NCBI RefSeq assembly: GCF_006539165.1
Contig: NZ_BJMM01000022.1
Location: 56,999 to 120,998 of the forward strand
Direction: 5' to 3'
DNA: 64,000 nucleotides
Origin: Streptomyces cacaoi
GTDB lineage: Bacteria; Actinomycetota; Actinomycetes; Streptomycetales; Streptomycetaceae
Shown here one piece after another: positions 44,134-51,319 of this stretch. The stretch's first letter is position 1; each line of letters opens with the position of its first letter. A model generated the notes under the pieces. It was not told the DNA's origin. It made no database searches and saw nothing but the letters and a program-made list of their open reading frames with translations. Both the position numbers and the translations under genes were made by a program.

Positions 44134-44712
44134 ATGCGCCATACTCCCGGGTGGCAGTCCCCGGACCCCCGGACGGTGGAGATCGCCCCGCTCGACCTGG
44201 TCGAACGCGCCGACGACGCCCTCGCCGTCCAGGCTCTCGCCTTCGGACTGACCGACGACGAGATCGGCGTCCGCCACCACATCGTGCAGCGCCACGCCAT
44301 GCAGCCCGGAACCCGCGCACTCGGCGCCACCACCGAGAACGGCCGGCTCGTCGGCTTCGGCTACGGCATGCCGTGCGACCGCACCCACTGGTGGTCGACC
44401 GTCGTCCACCCCTATCTGCGCCAGGAGGGCAACGACGGCTGGCTCGACGACTCCTTCGTCGTCACCGAACTCCATGTCCACCCCGCCTTCCAGAGCCGCG
44501 GCATCGGACGGGAACTGATCACCCGGCTCACCGACGGCGCCGCCGAACCGCGCTCCCTGCTCTCCGCGCTGGACCTCGACAGCCCGGCCCGCGCCCTGTA
44601 CCGGACGCTCGGCTACCGCGACCTGGCCCGCCGGGTGCAGTTCCCCAGCGCACCGCAGCCGTACGCCGTCATGGGCGCCTGGCTGCCGCTGCGCCGGCCC
44701 GAGGGCCGCTGA
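44134..44712 (+). CDS. GNAT family N-acetyltransferase
   Basis: 192 residues. The GNAT core includes VVTELHVHPAFQSRGIGRELITRLTDG (acetyl-CoA pyrophosphate loop RGIGRE) and SPARALYRTLGYRDL. The acceptor cannot be inferred. ATG 44134 begins MRHTPGWQSPDPRTVEIAPL; TAGCCT at 44121-44126 lies too near to be its -10 unless the mRNA is leaderless or nearly so. It follows the other acetyltransferase by 75 bases and precedes proS by 97. Confidence 0.87.
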   Translation: MRHTPGWQSPDPRTVEIAPLDLVERADDALAVQALAFGLTDDEIGVRHHIVQRHAMQPGTRALGATTENGRLVGFGYGMPCDRTHWWSTVVHPYLRQEGNDGWLDDSFVVTELHVHPAFQSRGIGRELITRLTDGAAEPRSLLSALDLDSPARALYRTLGYRDLARRVQFPSAPQPYAVMGAWLPLRRPEGR

Positions 44713-44809
44713 CAAGGCGTTTCCGTGCGCCCGGCCGGGCCGGATAGGCTCCCTGGAGTCGTGTATCAGTCCGCCGCCTCTCCCGCGGCCCGCGAGCAGG
44801 AGTTCCCCC

Positions 44810-46522
44810 ATGGCAGCCCGTGTCCAGCGTTTGTCCCGGTCCATGCTGAAAACGCTGCGTGACGACCCGGCTGACGCGGAGACGCTCAACCACAAGCTCC
44901 TGGTCCGCGCCGGCTATGTGCGCCGCACCGCCGCCGGAATCTGGACCTGGCTGCCGCTGGGCAAGCAGGTGCTGGAGAACGTCACACGCGTCGTCCGCGA
45001 GGAGATGGACGCCATCGGCGGCCAGGAGGTCCTCCTCCCCGCCCTGCTGCCGAAGGAGCCCTACGAGGTCTCCGGCCGCTACGAGGAGTACGGCGATCTG
45101 CTGTTCCGCCTCAAGGACCGCAAGGGCGGCGACTATCTGCTCGGCCCGACCCACGAGGAGATCTTCACCCAGGTCGTCAAGGACCAGTGCACGTCCTACA
45201 AGGACCTGCCGGTGATCATCTACCAGATCCAGACGAAGTACCGGGACGAGGCCCGCCCCCGCGCCGGCATCCTGCGCGGCCGCGAGTTCACCATGAAGGA
45301 CTCCTACTCCTTCGACGTCACCGACGAGGGCCTCGCCGAGTCCTACGCCCTCCACCGCGCCGCCTACCAGCGCATCTTCGACCGCCTCGGCATCGACTAC
45401 CGGATCGTCTCGGCGATCTCCGGCGCCATGGGCGGCTCCGCCTCCGAGGAGTTCCTGGCGCCCGCCCCGGCCGGCGAGGACACCTTCGCGCAGTGCCCCC
45501 AGTGCGGCTTCGCCGCCAATACCGAGGCCCTGTCGGTCACCGTGCCGCCCACCGCGACCGACGGCCACCCGCCCGTCGAACTCCTCGACACCCCGGACAC
45601 CCCCACCATCGAGAGCCTCGCCGCGCACCTGGACGTCCCGGCGTCGGCCACGCTGAAGAACCTGCTGGTCAAGGTCGACGGGGAGATCACCGCCGTCGGC
45701 GTCCCCGGCGACCGCGAGGTCGACCTGGGCAAGCTGGCCGAGCTGCTCGCCCCGGCCGAGGTCGAACTGGTCACCGCCGAGGACTTCACCGGCCGCGAGG
45801 ACCTCGTACGCGGCTACGTCGGCCCGCAGAACGGCATGGCCGGCAAGGCGTTCCGCTACCTCGCCGACCCCCGCGTCGCCCAGGGCACCTCCTGGATCAC
45901 CGGCGCCAACGAGGAGGGCAAGCACGCCCGGAACGTGGTGTGCGGCCGGGACTTCGAGGTCGACCAGTACCTGGACGTCGTCGTGGTCGAGCCCGGCGAC
46001 CCCTGCCCGCGCTGCGGCGCCGGCATCGAGCTGGACCGCGCCATCGAGGTCGGCCACATCTTCCAGCTCGGCCGCAAGTACGCCGACGCCTTCGAGCTGG
46101 ACGTCCTCGGCCAGGACGGCAAGCCCGCGCGCGTCACCATGGGCTCCTACGGCATCGGCGTCTCCCGCATCGTCGCGGCGCTGGCCGAGCAGACCGCCGA
46201 CGAGCAGGGCCTGTGCTGGCCGCGCGAGGTCGCCCCCGCCGATGTGCACGTCGTCGCCGCCGGCAAGGCCCAGCAGACGGAGGCGGCCCTGGAGATCGCC
46301 CAGCGCCTGGGCGACGCCGGTGTGCGCGTCGTCGTCGACGACCGGGCCGGGGTCTCGCCGGGCGTGAAGTTCACCGACGCCGAACTGCTCGGGGTGCCGA
46401 CGATCCTGGTCGCCGGGCGCGGCATCAAGGACGGCCTCGTCGAGCTGAAGGACCGGCGCAGCGGCGAACGGGAAGAGCTGACCATCGAGGACGCTGTGCG
46501 GCGGGTTTCGGGAGGGGAGTAG
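44810..46522 (+). CDS. proS: Prolyl-tRNA synthetase (bacterial type with editing domain)
   Basis: 570-residue class II synthetase. Motif 1 and 2 regions are visible (EEMDAIGGQEVLLPALLPKE; TKYRDEARPRAGILRGREF). The inserted YbaK-like editing domain spans about residues 235-390 (TPTIESLAAHLDVPASATLKNLLV...GANEEGKH). Motif 3 (GSYGIGVSRIVAALAEQ) and the anticodon-binding domain follow. ATG 44810 follows CAGGAG. TAGGCT at 44745-44750 may be the promoter -10. No T-box leader is visible. Confidence 0.97.
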   Translation: MAARVQRLSRSMLKTLRDDPADAETLNHKLLVRAGYVRRTAAGIWTWLPLGKQVLENVTRVVREEMDAIGGQEVLLPALLPKEPYEVSGRYEEYGDLLFRLKDRKGGDYLLGPTHEEIFTQVVKDQCTSYKDLPVIIYQIQTKYRDEARPRAGILRGREFTMKDSYSFDVTDEGLAESYALHRAAYQRIFDRLGIDYRIVSAISGAMGGSASEEFLAPAPAGEDTFAQCPQCGFAANTEALSVTVPPTATDGHPPVELLDTPDTPTIESLAAHLDVPASATLKNLLVKVDGEITAVGVPGDREVDLGKLAELLAPAEVELVTAEDFTGREDLVRGYVGPQNGMAGKAFRYLADPRVAQGTSWITGANEEGKHARNVVCGRDFEVDQYLDVVVVEPGDPCPRCGAGIELDRAIEVGHIFQLGRKYADAFELDVLGQDGKPARVTMGSYGIGVSRIVAALAEQTADEQGLCWPREVAPADVHVVAAGKAQQTEAALEIAQRLGDAGVRVVVDDRAGVSPGVKFTDAELLGVPTILVAGRGIKDGLVELKDRRSGEREELTIEDAVRRVSGGE

Positions 46523-46742
46523 GGGCTCTGGTGGTGCTGGGGGGCGTGGGGGCGCGCGTGTCCGAGGATGGGCCCACCCATCAAGGAGCCGCGCCCACCA
46601 CCCGCCACCCCCTGACCTGCAAAAAACCCTACCCCCGCCGCCACCGCCCCGCCCCGGCTCCGGCCGAGGCCCCGCCCCCGCCGGGCTTGAAACTCCCGGA
46701 AGGAGTGACGATCCGCGGGGCGTCATGTCCGGGCAGGGGCGG

Positions 46743-47699
46743 TCACAGCCAAGCCGCGAATTCCAGCAGCATTTCCGCGTCGGCCGCCGCGCCGCCCGCT
46801 GCTTGCCGGACGGCGGATTCGACGGCGCGGTAGAGCGTCCACAGCCGGACCCGTTCGCGGGGTACGTCGAGCGCGTCGGCGAGTTTGTTGACGCGGCGCC
46901 GGATGGCTGCGGCGGCGCCGGTGGAGGCCATCAGGTCGTGCAGCCGGTCCCGGGCCAGCCGTCCGAGGTCGAATGCCGGTTCGCCGACGATCGGGTCGGG
47001 GCCGACGGTCAGCCAGGGGGCCCGTCCGTCGCTTCCGGCCGCCGACAGCACGGCTCCCTGCCGGAAGTCGCCGTGCAACAGCACGGTTCCGGCGTCTTCG
47101 GGCGGTGCGGCCAGCAGCGCGGCCCGGGCTTCCAGCGCCGCGTCGATCAGGGGTTCGGCGCCGGGCGGCGGCGCGGCCCGCATGAGTTCCACCTCGGTCC
47201 GCGTGTGCTCGGCGACGGATTCGAATCCGTGTCCGGGGCCCACCGGCACCCACAGCCGCCGGACGACGGAGAGCGCCTCCAGGGTGGCCTTGGCCTCCGG
47301 CAGGGAGCGCAGCGAGACCTCGTTGCGCAGCCGCTCCAGCAGCAGTGCCCCGTCGTCCGGCGCGGCACGCAGGACGCGGACGGCTCCGAGCCCGTGCCAG
47401 TGCGTGAGCGCTTCCTGCTCGCGCGCCGCCCGCACCCGCGCGGGGGCGCCGTCGGGCGCCACCAGCTTCAGCGCCGCCGGCGACCCGTCCGCCTGCCGCA
47501 CGAGGACGACGACGCTGCTGCGCCCGCCGGGTGTGACGACCCGTTCCGCGGTCAGCTCCCACCGCCGCAGCGCCCGGGCCACCTGGTCGGACAGCCCGGC
47601 CAGCCAGGTGCGGGCCGCGGTGACCGCTGCCGCGTCCGGCTGTGCCTCCAGTGCGCGTACCAGCCGCTGCGGGGGTTCGAGGGGCAGTACGGAAGCCAT
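46743..47699 (-). CDS. APH-fold (APH_6/hydroxyurea kinase-like) protein, likely inactive
   Basis: 318 residues. The fold is that of aminoglycoside/hydroxyurea phosphotransferases: VVVLVRQADGSPAALKLVAP (Lys region), LLLERLRNEVSLRSL hinge, LLHGDFRQGAVL catalytic loop and GEPAFDLGRLARDRL. In the loop the metal-binding Asn of HGDxxxxN is Ala, and the DFG-like Asp appears as WLTVGPDPIVG with Asp shifted. Catalysis is therefore doubtful. ATG 47699 has only a weak AAAGG ribosome site. It is downstream of the lipoprotein/DUF4439 pair on the minus strand. A resistance role should not be assumed. Confidence 0.8.
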   Translation of the reverse strand: MASVLPLEPPQRLVRALEAQPDAAAVTAARTWLAGLSDQVARALRRWELTAERVVTPGGRSSVVVLVRQADGSPAALKLVAPDGAPARVRAAREQEALTHWHGLGAVRVLRAAPDDGALLLERLRNEVSLRSLPEAKATLEALSVVRRLWVPVGPGHGFESVAEHTRTEVELMRAAPPPGAEPLIDAALEARAALLAAPPEDAGTVLLHGDFRQGAVLSAAGSDGRAPWLTVGPDPIVGEPAFDLGRLARDRLHDLMASTGAAAAIRRRVNKLADALDVPRERVRLWTLYRAVESAVRQAAGGAAADAEMLLEFAAWL

Positions 47700-47800
47700 G
47701 GGACGGCCTGGCCTTTCATTCGCGTCGTTCGCGGTGGGTCGCGGTGGGTGCGCGGTCGGTCTTCGGCGGGCGCCCGGCCGGTGCGGGGCGCGCGGCCGGT

Positions 47801-48280
47801 TCAGAGCACGCCGGGGGCCGTGGACCCGCTGGGCGAGGCGGAGGGGGACGCGGGCGCCTCGGCCGCGCCCAGTTCGGCGAGGCCGGGGAAGGCGACGCCG
47901 CCGCCGCGCCACCGCGCCGACCGGACGGCGGCCTCGCGCAGCGCGTCCGCTGCCTCGCGCCGCCGGGCTCCCTCGCCAGCTCGTACGAGGTCGGCGTACA
48001 CGCCGGCGATCCGGTCCTCCAGGTGTGCCGCGAGCCGGATGGCGGCGGCGCTGTCGGGAACGGCGAAGGGCAGGTTGTAGGCGGCGGCGGCCGGCTCGGG
48101 TTCGCCGCCCAGCGCGCGCACCGTGCGGCGGAGTGCGTCCCGCCGTGCCCGGTGCGCGTCGTAGGCGGCGCGCGCCTCGTCCTTGCGGTCCTCGTCGATG
48201 CGTCCGCCGACGACGCCGTAGCCGTAGACGGCGGCGTGTTCGGCGCGCAACGCGGCCTGCACGGCGGTCAGTTGTCTCAT
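47801..48280 (-). CDS. Ferritin-like DUF4439 protein
   Basis: 159 residues. ALRAEHAAVYGYGVVGGRID near the start and later AYDAHRARRDALRRTV match the DUF4439 ferritin-like helical bundle. The tail is Ala/Ser/Pro-rich, with no signal peptide. Family function is unknown; the bundle may or may not bind metal (Glu14, His15 and His46 are candidates). Its ATG overlaps the stop of the upstream lipoprotein gene (ATGA), so the two are translationally coupled and probably work together. Confidence 0.82.
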   Translation of the reverse strand: MRQLTAVQAALRAEHAAVYGYGVVGGRIDEDRKDEARAAYDAHRARRDALRRTVRALGGEPEPAAAAYNLPFAVPDSAAAIRLAAHLEDRIAGVYADLVRAGEGARRREAADALREAAVRSARWRGGGVAFPGLAELGAAEAPASPSASPSGSTAPGVL

Positions 48281-48879
48281 CTGGGTGCTCCGGGGTGTTC
48301 CAGGAGGTAGACGTGGGCGCTGCCGCAGGCCGCCACGGAGGCCAGCAGCCGGGCCAGTTCGGGCGGTGCGGAGGACAGCGCCTTGGTGCGGCTGTCCGCC
48401 AGCCGGCGTTCGGCCTTCGCGAGTGCGCTGAGGGCGTCCTTCTCGTCGTGCGGCACGCTCTCCGTGTCCGGCTCGGGAGGGGCCCCGGTGCTGCCGGACG
48501 GTGCGGGAGTCGGTGAGCCGGACGGTGCGCCGCTGCCGGACGGCGACGGCGAGCCGCCGTTCTCCCGGGCGGCGCCGCCGTCGGTGTCCGCGAGGGCGCG
48601 CACATGGCGGGCGATCTCGTCGCGCAGGGGGCGCAGCCGGTCGCCGAGCGCCGGGTGCACGGTCAGTGTGCCCTGGTAGCGGGCGAAGAGCCGCTCGCTC
48701 TCGTGTGCGCTGCGGGCCCGCAGCGCGCGGGCGGCGTCGGAGCGTTCGGCGTCGGCCGGGGAGGCGTCCTGGCCGCTGCATCCGGCGAGCGAGGCGACGG
48801 CCGAGGCGGCGCCGAGCGCTCCCACGAGCAGCGACCTGCGACGGGGGGCCGCTGCTGCCGGTGTCGGCGTGCGCGTCAT
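48277..48879 (-). CDS. Tat-exported lipoprotein, function unknown
   Basis: 200 residues. The leader has the twin-arginine pattern PRRRSLLVGALGAASAV and lipobox SLAGC (Cys34), indicating Tat export of a folded lipoprotein. The mature part is helical (SAHESERLFARYQGTL...), with a Ser/Pro/Gly-rich linker in the middle and a second helical stretch (KDALSALAKAERRLADSRTKAL). It may be a ferritin-like half related to its DUF4439 partner. ATG 48879 has GGGAGTG just upstream. It diverges from rimP across 261 bases. Confidence 0.82.
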   Translation of the reverse strand: MTRTPTPAAAAPRRRSLLVGALGAASAVASLAGCSGQDASPADAERSDAARALRARSAHESERLFARYQGTLTVHPALGDRLRPLRDEIARHVRALADTDGGAARENGGSPSPSGSGAPSGSPTPAPSGSTGAPPEPDTESVPHDEKDALSALAKAERRLADSRTKALSSAPPELARLLASVAACGSAHVYLLEHPGAPR

Positions 48880-49140
48880 GGTGCACTCCCTGGACCCGGG
48901 CCCGGCCCGGACTTGCTGGCTCACGTGGCGGCGATCACCGCCACGCGAGGGTACCCGTGTGCGCTCCGGCGCCGGAGCCGGGCACCCCCGCCCTGCCCGG
49001 CCGGTACCCGGACGCCCCAGGGCCCGGCGGGTTCGCCGACCGGGTCGGCGCATGCCGTCACAGACGATAGGCTTGGGCGGCGACACGCCCCGTCGTACAG
49101 GCCCCCCTACAACAGCACACGCGGCCGAGGAGTCACCCGG

Positions 49141-49683
49141 ATGAGCACCACCCAGAGCGAGAGGCTGCGCGGACTGCTGGAACCGCTCGTCAGCGCAAGG
49201 GGGTTGGATCTCGAAGAGATCGCTGTGACCCCGGCAGGGAAGCGGCGTGTGCTGCGCGTCGTGGTGGACGCCGACGACGGGGTCCAGCTGGACACGTGCG
49301 CCGAGCTGAGCCGTGTCTTCTCCGAGGTGCTCGACGAGAGCGACGTGATGGGCGGGGCGCCGTACGTCCTGGAGGTCACGTCGCCGGGAGCCGACCGTCC
49401 GCTGACCGAGCAGCGGCACTTCCGCCGCGCCGCGGGACGGCTGATCAAGGCACAGCTGACCGAGGAGGCGGGCGGCGGGGAGCTGACCGCACGCATCACC
49501 GGTGTGGACGACGAGGGCATCGACCTCGAAGTCCCCGGCGTCAAGGGACGCAAGCCCACGCAGCGCCGCCTCGCCTACGGCGAGATCGGCAAGGCGCGCG
49601 TGGAGATCGAATTCAATCGCAAGGCCGCGCAGAAGGCGCAGCACGAGTCCGCGGCCGCCGACGAGAACAAGGAGGAGGCGTAG
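49141..49683 (+). CDS. rimP: Ribosome maturation factor RimP
   Basis: 180-residue factor for late 30S assembly. The N-terminal domain includes GLDLEEIAVTPAGKRRVLRVVVD and the SH3-like C-terminal part includes VTSPGADRPLTEQRHF and RLAYGEIGKARVEIEF. The tail is Lys/Ala-rich. ATG 49141 was chosen over longer frames because conserved sequence starts there. It leads the nusA-infB operon; nusA starts 2 bases after its stop. GATAGGCTT at 49066-49074 is a candidate -10 region. Confidence 0.95.
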   Translation: MSTTQSERLRGLLEPLVSARGLDLEEIAVTPAGKRRVLRVVVDADDGVQLDTCAELSRVFSEVLDESDVMGGAPYVLEVTSPGADRPLTEQRHFRRAAGRLIKAQLTEEAGGGELTARITGVDDEGIDLEVPGVKGRKPTQRRLAYGEIGKARVEIEFNRKAAQKAQHESAAADENKEEA

Positions 49684-49685
49684 CC

Positions 49686-50714
49686 GTGGACATCGACATG
49701 AGTGCCCTGCGCGGGCTGGTGAGGGAGAAGGAGATCTCTCTCGATCTGCTGGTGGAGGCCATCGAGTCGGCCCTCCTCATCGCGTACCACCGCACCGAGG
49801 GCAGCCGGCGCGACGCCCGCGTCGAGCTGAACCAGAAGACCGGCCATGTGACGGTCTGGGCCAAGGAGAGCCCGGAGGAGCTCGAAGAGGGCGCAGAGCC
49901 CCGGGAGTTCGACGACACCCCGACGGGTTTCGGCCGGATCGCCGCGACGACCGCGAAGCAGGTCATCCTCCAGCGGCTGCGGGACGCCGAGGAAGAGGTC
50001 ACGTTCGGCGAGTACGCGGGCCGCGAGGGCGATGTCGTCGCCGGTGTGGTGCAGCAGGGCAAGGACCCCAAGAGCGTGCTGGTGGACATCGGCAAGCTGG
50101 AGGCGATCCTGCCGCCGCAGGAGCAGGTGCCCGGTGAGGACTATGCACACGGCACCCGCCTGCGTACCTACGTCGTCCGGGTCGCCAAGGGCGTCCGCGG
50201 TCCGTCGGTGACGCTGTCGCGGACGCACCCGAACCTGGTCAAGAAGCTCTTCGAGCTGGAGGTCCCGGAGATCGCGGACGGTTCGGTGGAGATCTCGGCC
50301 ATCGCGCGCGAGGCCGGCCACCGCACCAAGATCGCGGTGCGTTCGGCGCGCTCCGGGCTGAACGCCAAGGGCGCCTGCATCGGCCCGATGGGCGGCCGGG
50401 TGCGCAACGTGATGGCGGAGCTGCACGGCGAGAAGATCGACATCGTGGACTGGTCGGAGGACCCGGCCGAGCTGGTAGCCAACGCGCTCTCTCCGGCGAG
50501 GGTGAGCAATGTCGAGATCATCGATCTCGCGGCCCGCTCGGCCCGGGTGACGGTGCCCGACTACCAGCTGTCACTGGCCATCGGCAAGGAGGGGCAGAAC
50601 GCCCGCCTCGCCGCCCGGCTGACCGGCTGGCGTATCGACATCCGGCCGGACACCGCCGACGGCGGGTCGGCGGCCCAGGGGACGCCGGAGGAGCACGCGG
50701 CCGACCACGGCTGA
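49686..50714 (+). CDS. nusA: Transcription termination/antitermination factor NusA
   Basis: 342 residues. N-terminal RNAP-binding domain (LREKEISLDLLVEAIESALLIAY type), S1 domain (GDVVAGVVQQGKDPKSVLVDIGKLEAILPP), and KH1/KH2 (GACIGPMGGRVRNVMAELHGEKIDIV and LAIGKEGQNARLAARLTGWRIDI). The acidic AR repeats of E. coli are absent, as usual in actinobacteria. GTG 49686 begins VDIDMSALRG. It binds RNA polymerase and nascent RNA to tune pausing and rRNA transcription. Confidence 0.96.
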   Translation: MDIDMSALRGLVREKEISLDLLVEAIESALLIAYHRTEGSRRDARVELNQKTGHVTVWAKESPEELEEGAEPREFDDTPTGFGRIAATTAKQVILQRLRDAEEEVTFGEYAGREGDVVAGVVQQGKDPKSVLVDIGKLEAILPPQEQVPGEDYAHGTRLRTYVVRVAKGVRGPSVTLSRTHPNLVKKLFELEVPEIADGSVEISAIAREAGHRTKIAVRSARSGLNAKGACIGPMGGRVRNVMAELHGEKIDIVDWSEDPAELVANALSPARVSNVEIIDLAARSARVTVPDYQLSLAIGKEGQNARLAARLTGWRIDIRPDTADGGSAAQGTPEEHAADHG

Positions 50715-50876
50715 GCCGGGCGGGGCGCGCGGTGACGCGCGTCCCGGGCATCCAAGCGCTTCTCCGCTCCGGGCTTCCGGGCACTCCTTTCCGGTGTCTT
50801 ACGGCCGGGCAGCGAACGAGTAACGGCGTGCTCACCCCCTGGGGGGTCCGAGGCGCTGGGGAGGTAGACTTAATCA

Positions 50877-51164
50877 GTGTCTGTCCGGACGCGCGATCGG
50901 GCATGCCCGCAGCGGACCTGCGTCGGCTGTCGGCAGCGCACCGACAAGCGCAGTCTGCTGCGAGTGGTGGTGAACGGGGGAAGCCTGATCCCGGATCTTC
51001 GCGGTAGGCTGCCCGGCCGGGGTGCGTATGTGCACCCTGTTCCGGCGTGCCTGGAGCAGGCCGCGCGGCGCCGGGCGTTCAACAGGGCCTTCCGGGGTCC
51101 GGGCCCGTACGATCTCGCGGCTCTGCGCGAGCACGTGGAGCGGATCGCACAGACAGCACCGTAA
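50877..51164 (+). CDS. ylxR: YlxR (DUF448) RNA-binding protein
   Basis: 95 residues. CVGCRQRTDKRSLLRVV and GRLPGRGAYVHPVPACLEQA are the YlxR hallmarks, with the conserved GRGA loop and a basic surface. It probably binds RNA and in some bacteria affects transcription of many genes; in others it interacts with RNase P. GTG 50877 follows GGGGAGGT. It lies between nusA and infB, its usual place. The 162-base gap before it has no clear gene. Confidence 0.93.
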   Translation: MSVRTRDRACPQRTCVGCRQRTDKRSLLRVVVNGGSLIPDLRGRLPGRGAYVHPVPACLEQAARRRAFNRAFRGPGPYDLAALREHVERIAQTAP

Positions 51165-51169
51165 GACAG

Positions 51170-51193
51170 CCCGTACGGAACCTCCCGTACGGG
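51170..51193 (+). terminator. Hairpin between ylxR and infB
   Basis: Inverted repeat CCCGTACGG/CCGTACGGG (51170-51178 and 51185-51193) with a 6-base loop, five bases after the ylxR stop. It may be an attenuator or processing site before the mini-ORF array and infB. Confidence 0.5.
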
Positions 51194-51230
51194 GAGAGGT
51201 ACCTCGCGAGTCGGAAGTAGGTCGAGATTG

Positions 51231-51278
51231 CGATGAGCACTCGATGAGTACGCGATGAGTACGCCCATGCATCAGTAG
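51231..51278 (+). promoter_or_regulatory. Tandem overlapping mini-ORFs in the infB leader
   Basis: Three 11-base repeats (CGATGAGCACT, then CGATGAGTACG twice; 51231-51263) create a chain of tiny frames joined by ATGA overlaps. ATG 51233 reads MSTR-stop, ATG 51244 reads MSTR-stop, and ATG 51255 reads MSTPMHQ-stop (ends 51278). Each stop overlaps the next start, and each unit shifts frame. infB starts 41 bases later with its own AAGGAG. Purine-rich GGAAGTAGGTCGAG upstream could load ribosomes. A reinitiation-based control of IF2 synthesis is an inference. Confidence 0.55.
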
Positions 51279-51319
51279 CGAAGGTCCGGCGGACGATCCC
51301 CCGGGCCGTAAGGAGCGAA

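Noticed and set aside
46743..47699. Aminoglycoside resistance gene
   Set aside because: The catalytic loop lacks the metal-binding Asn, and the genomic setting is a core locus, so resistance is not supported.
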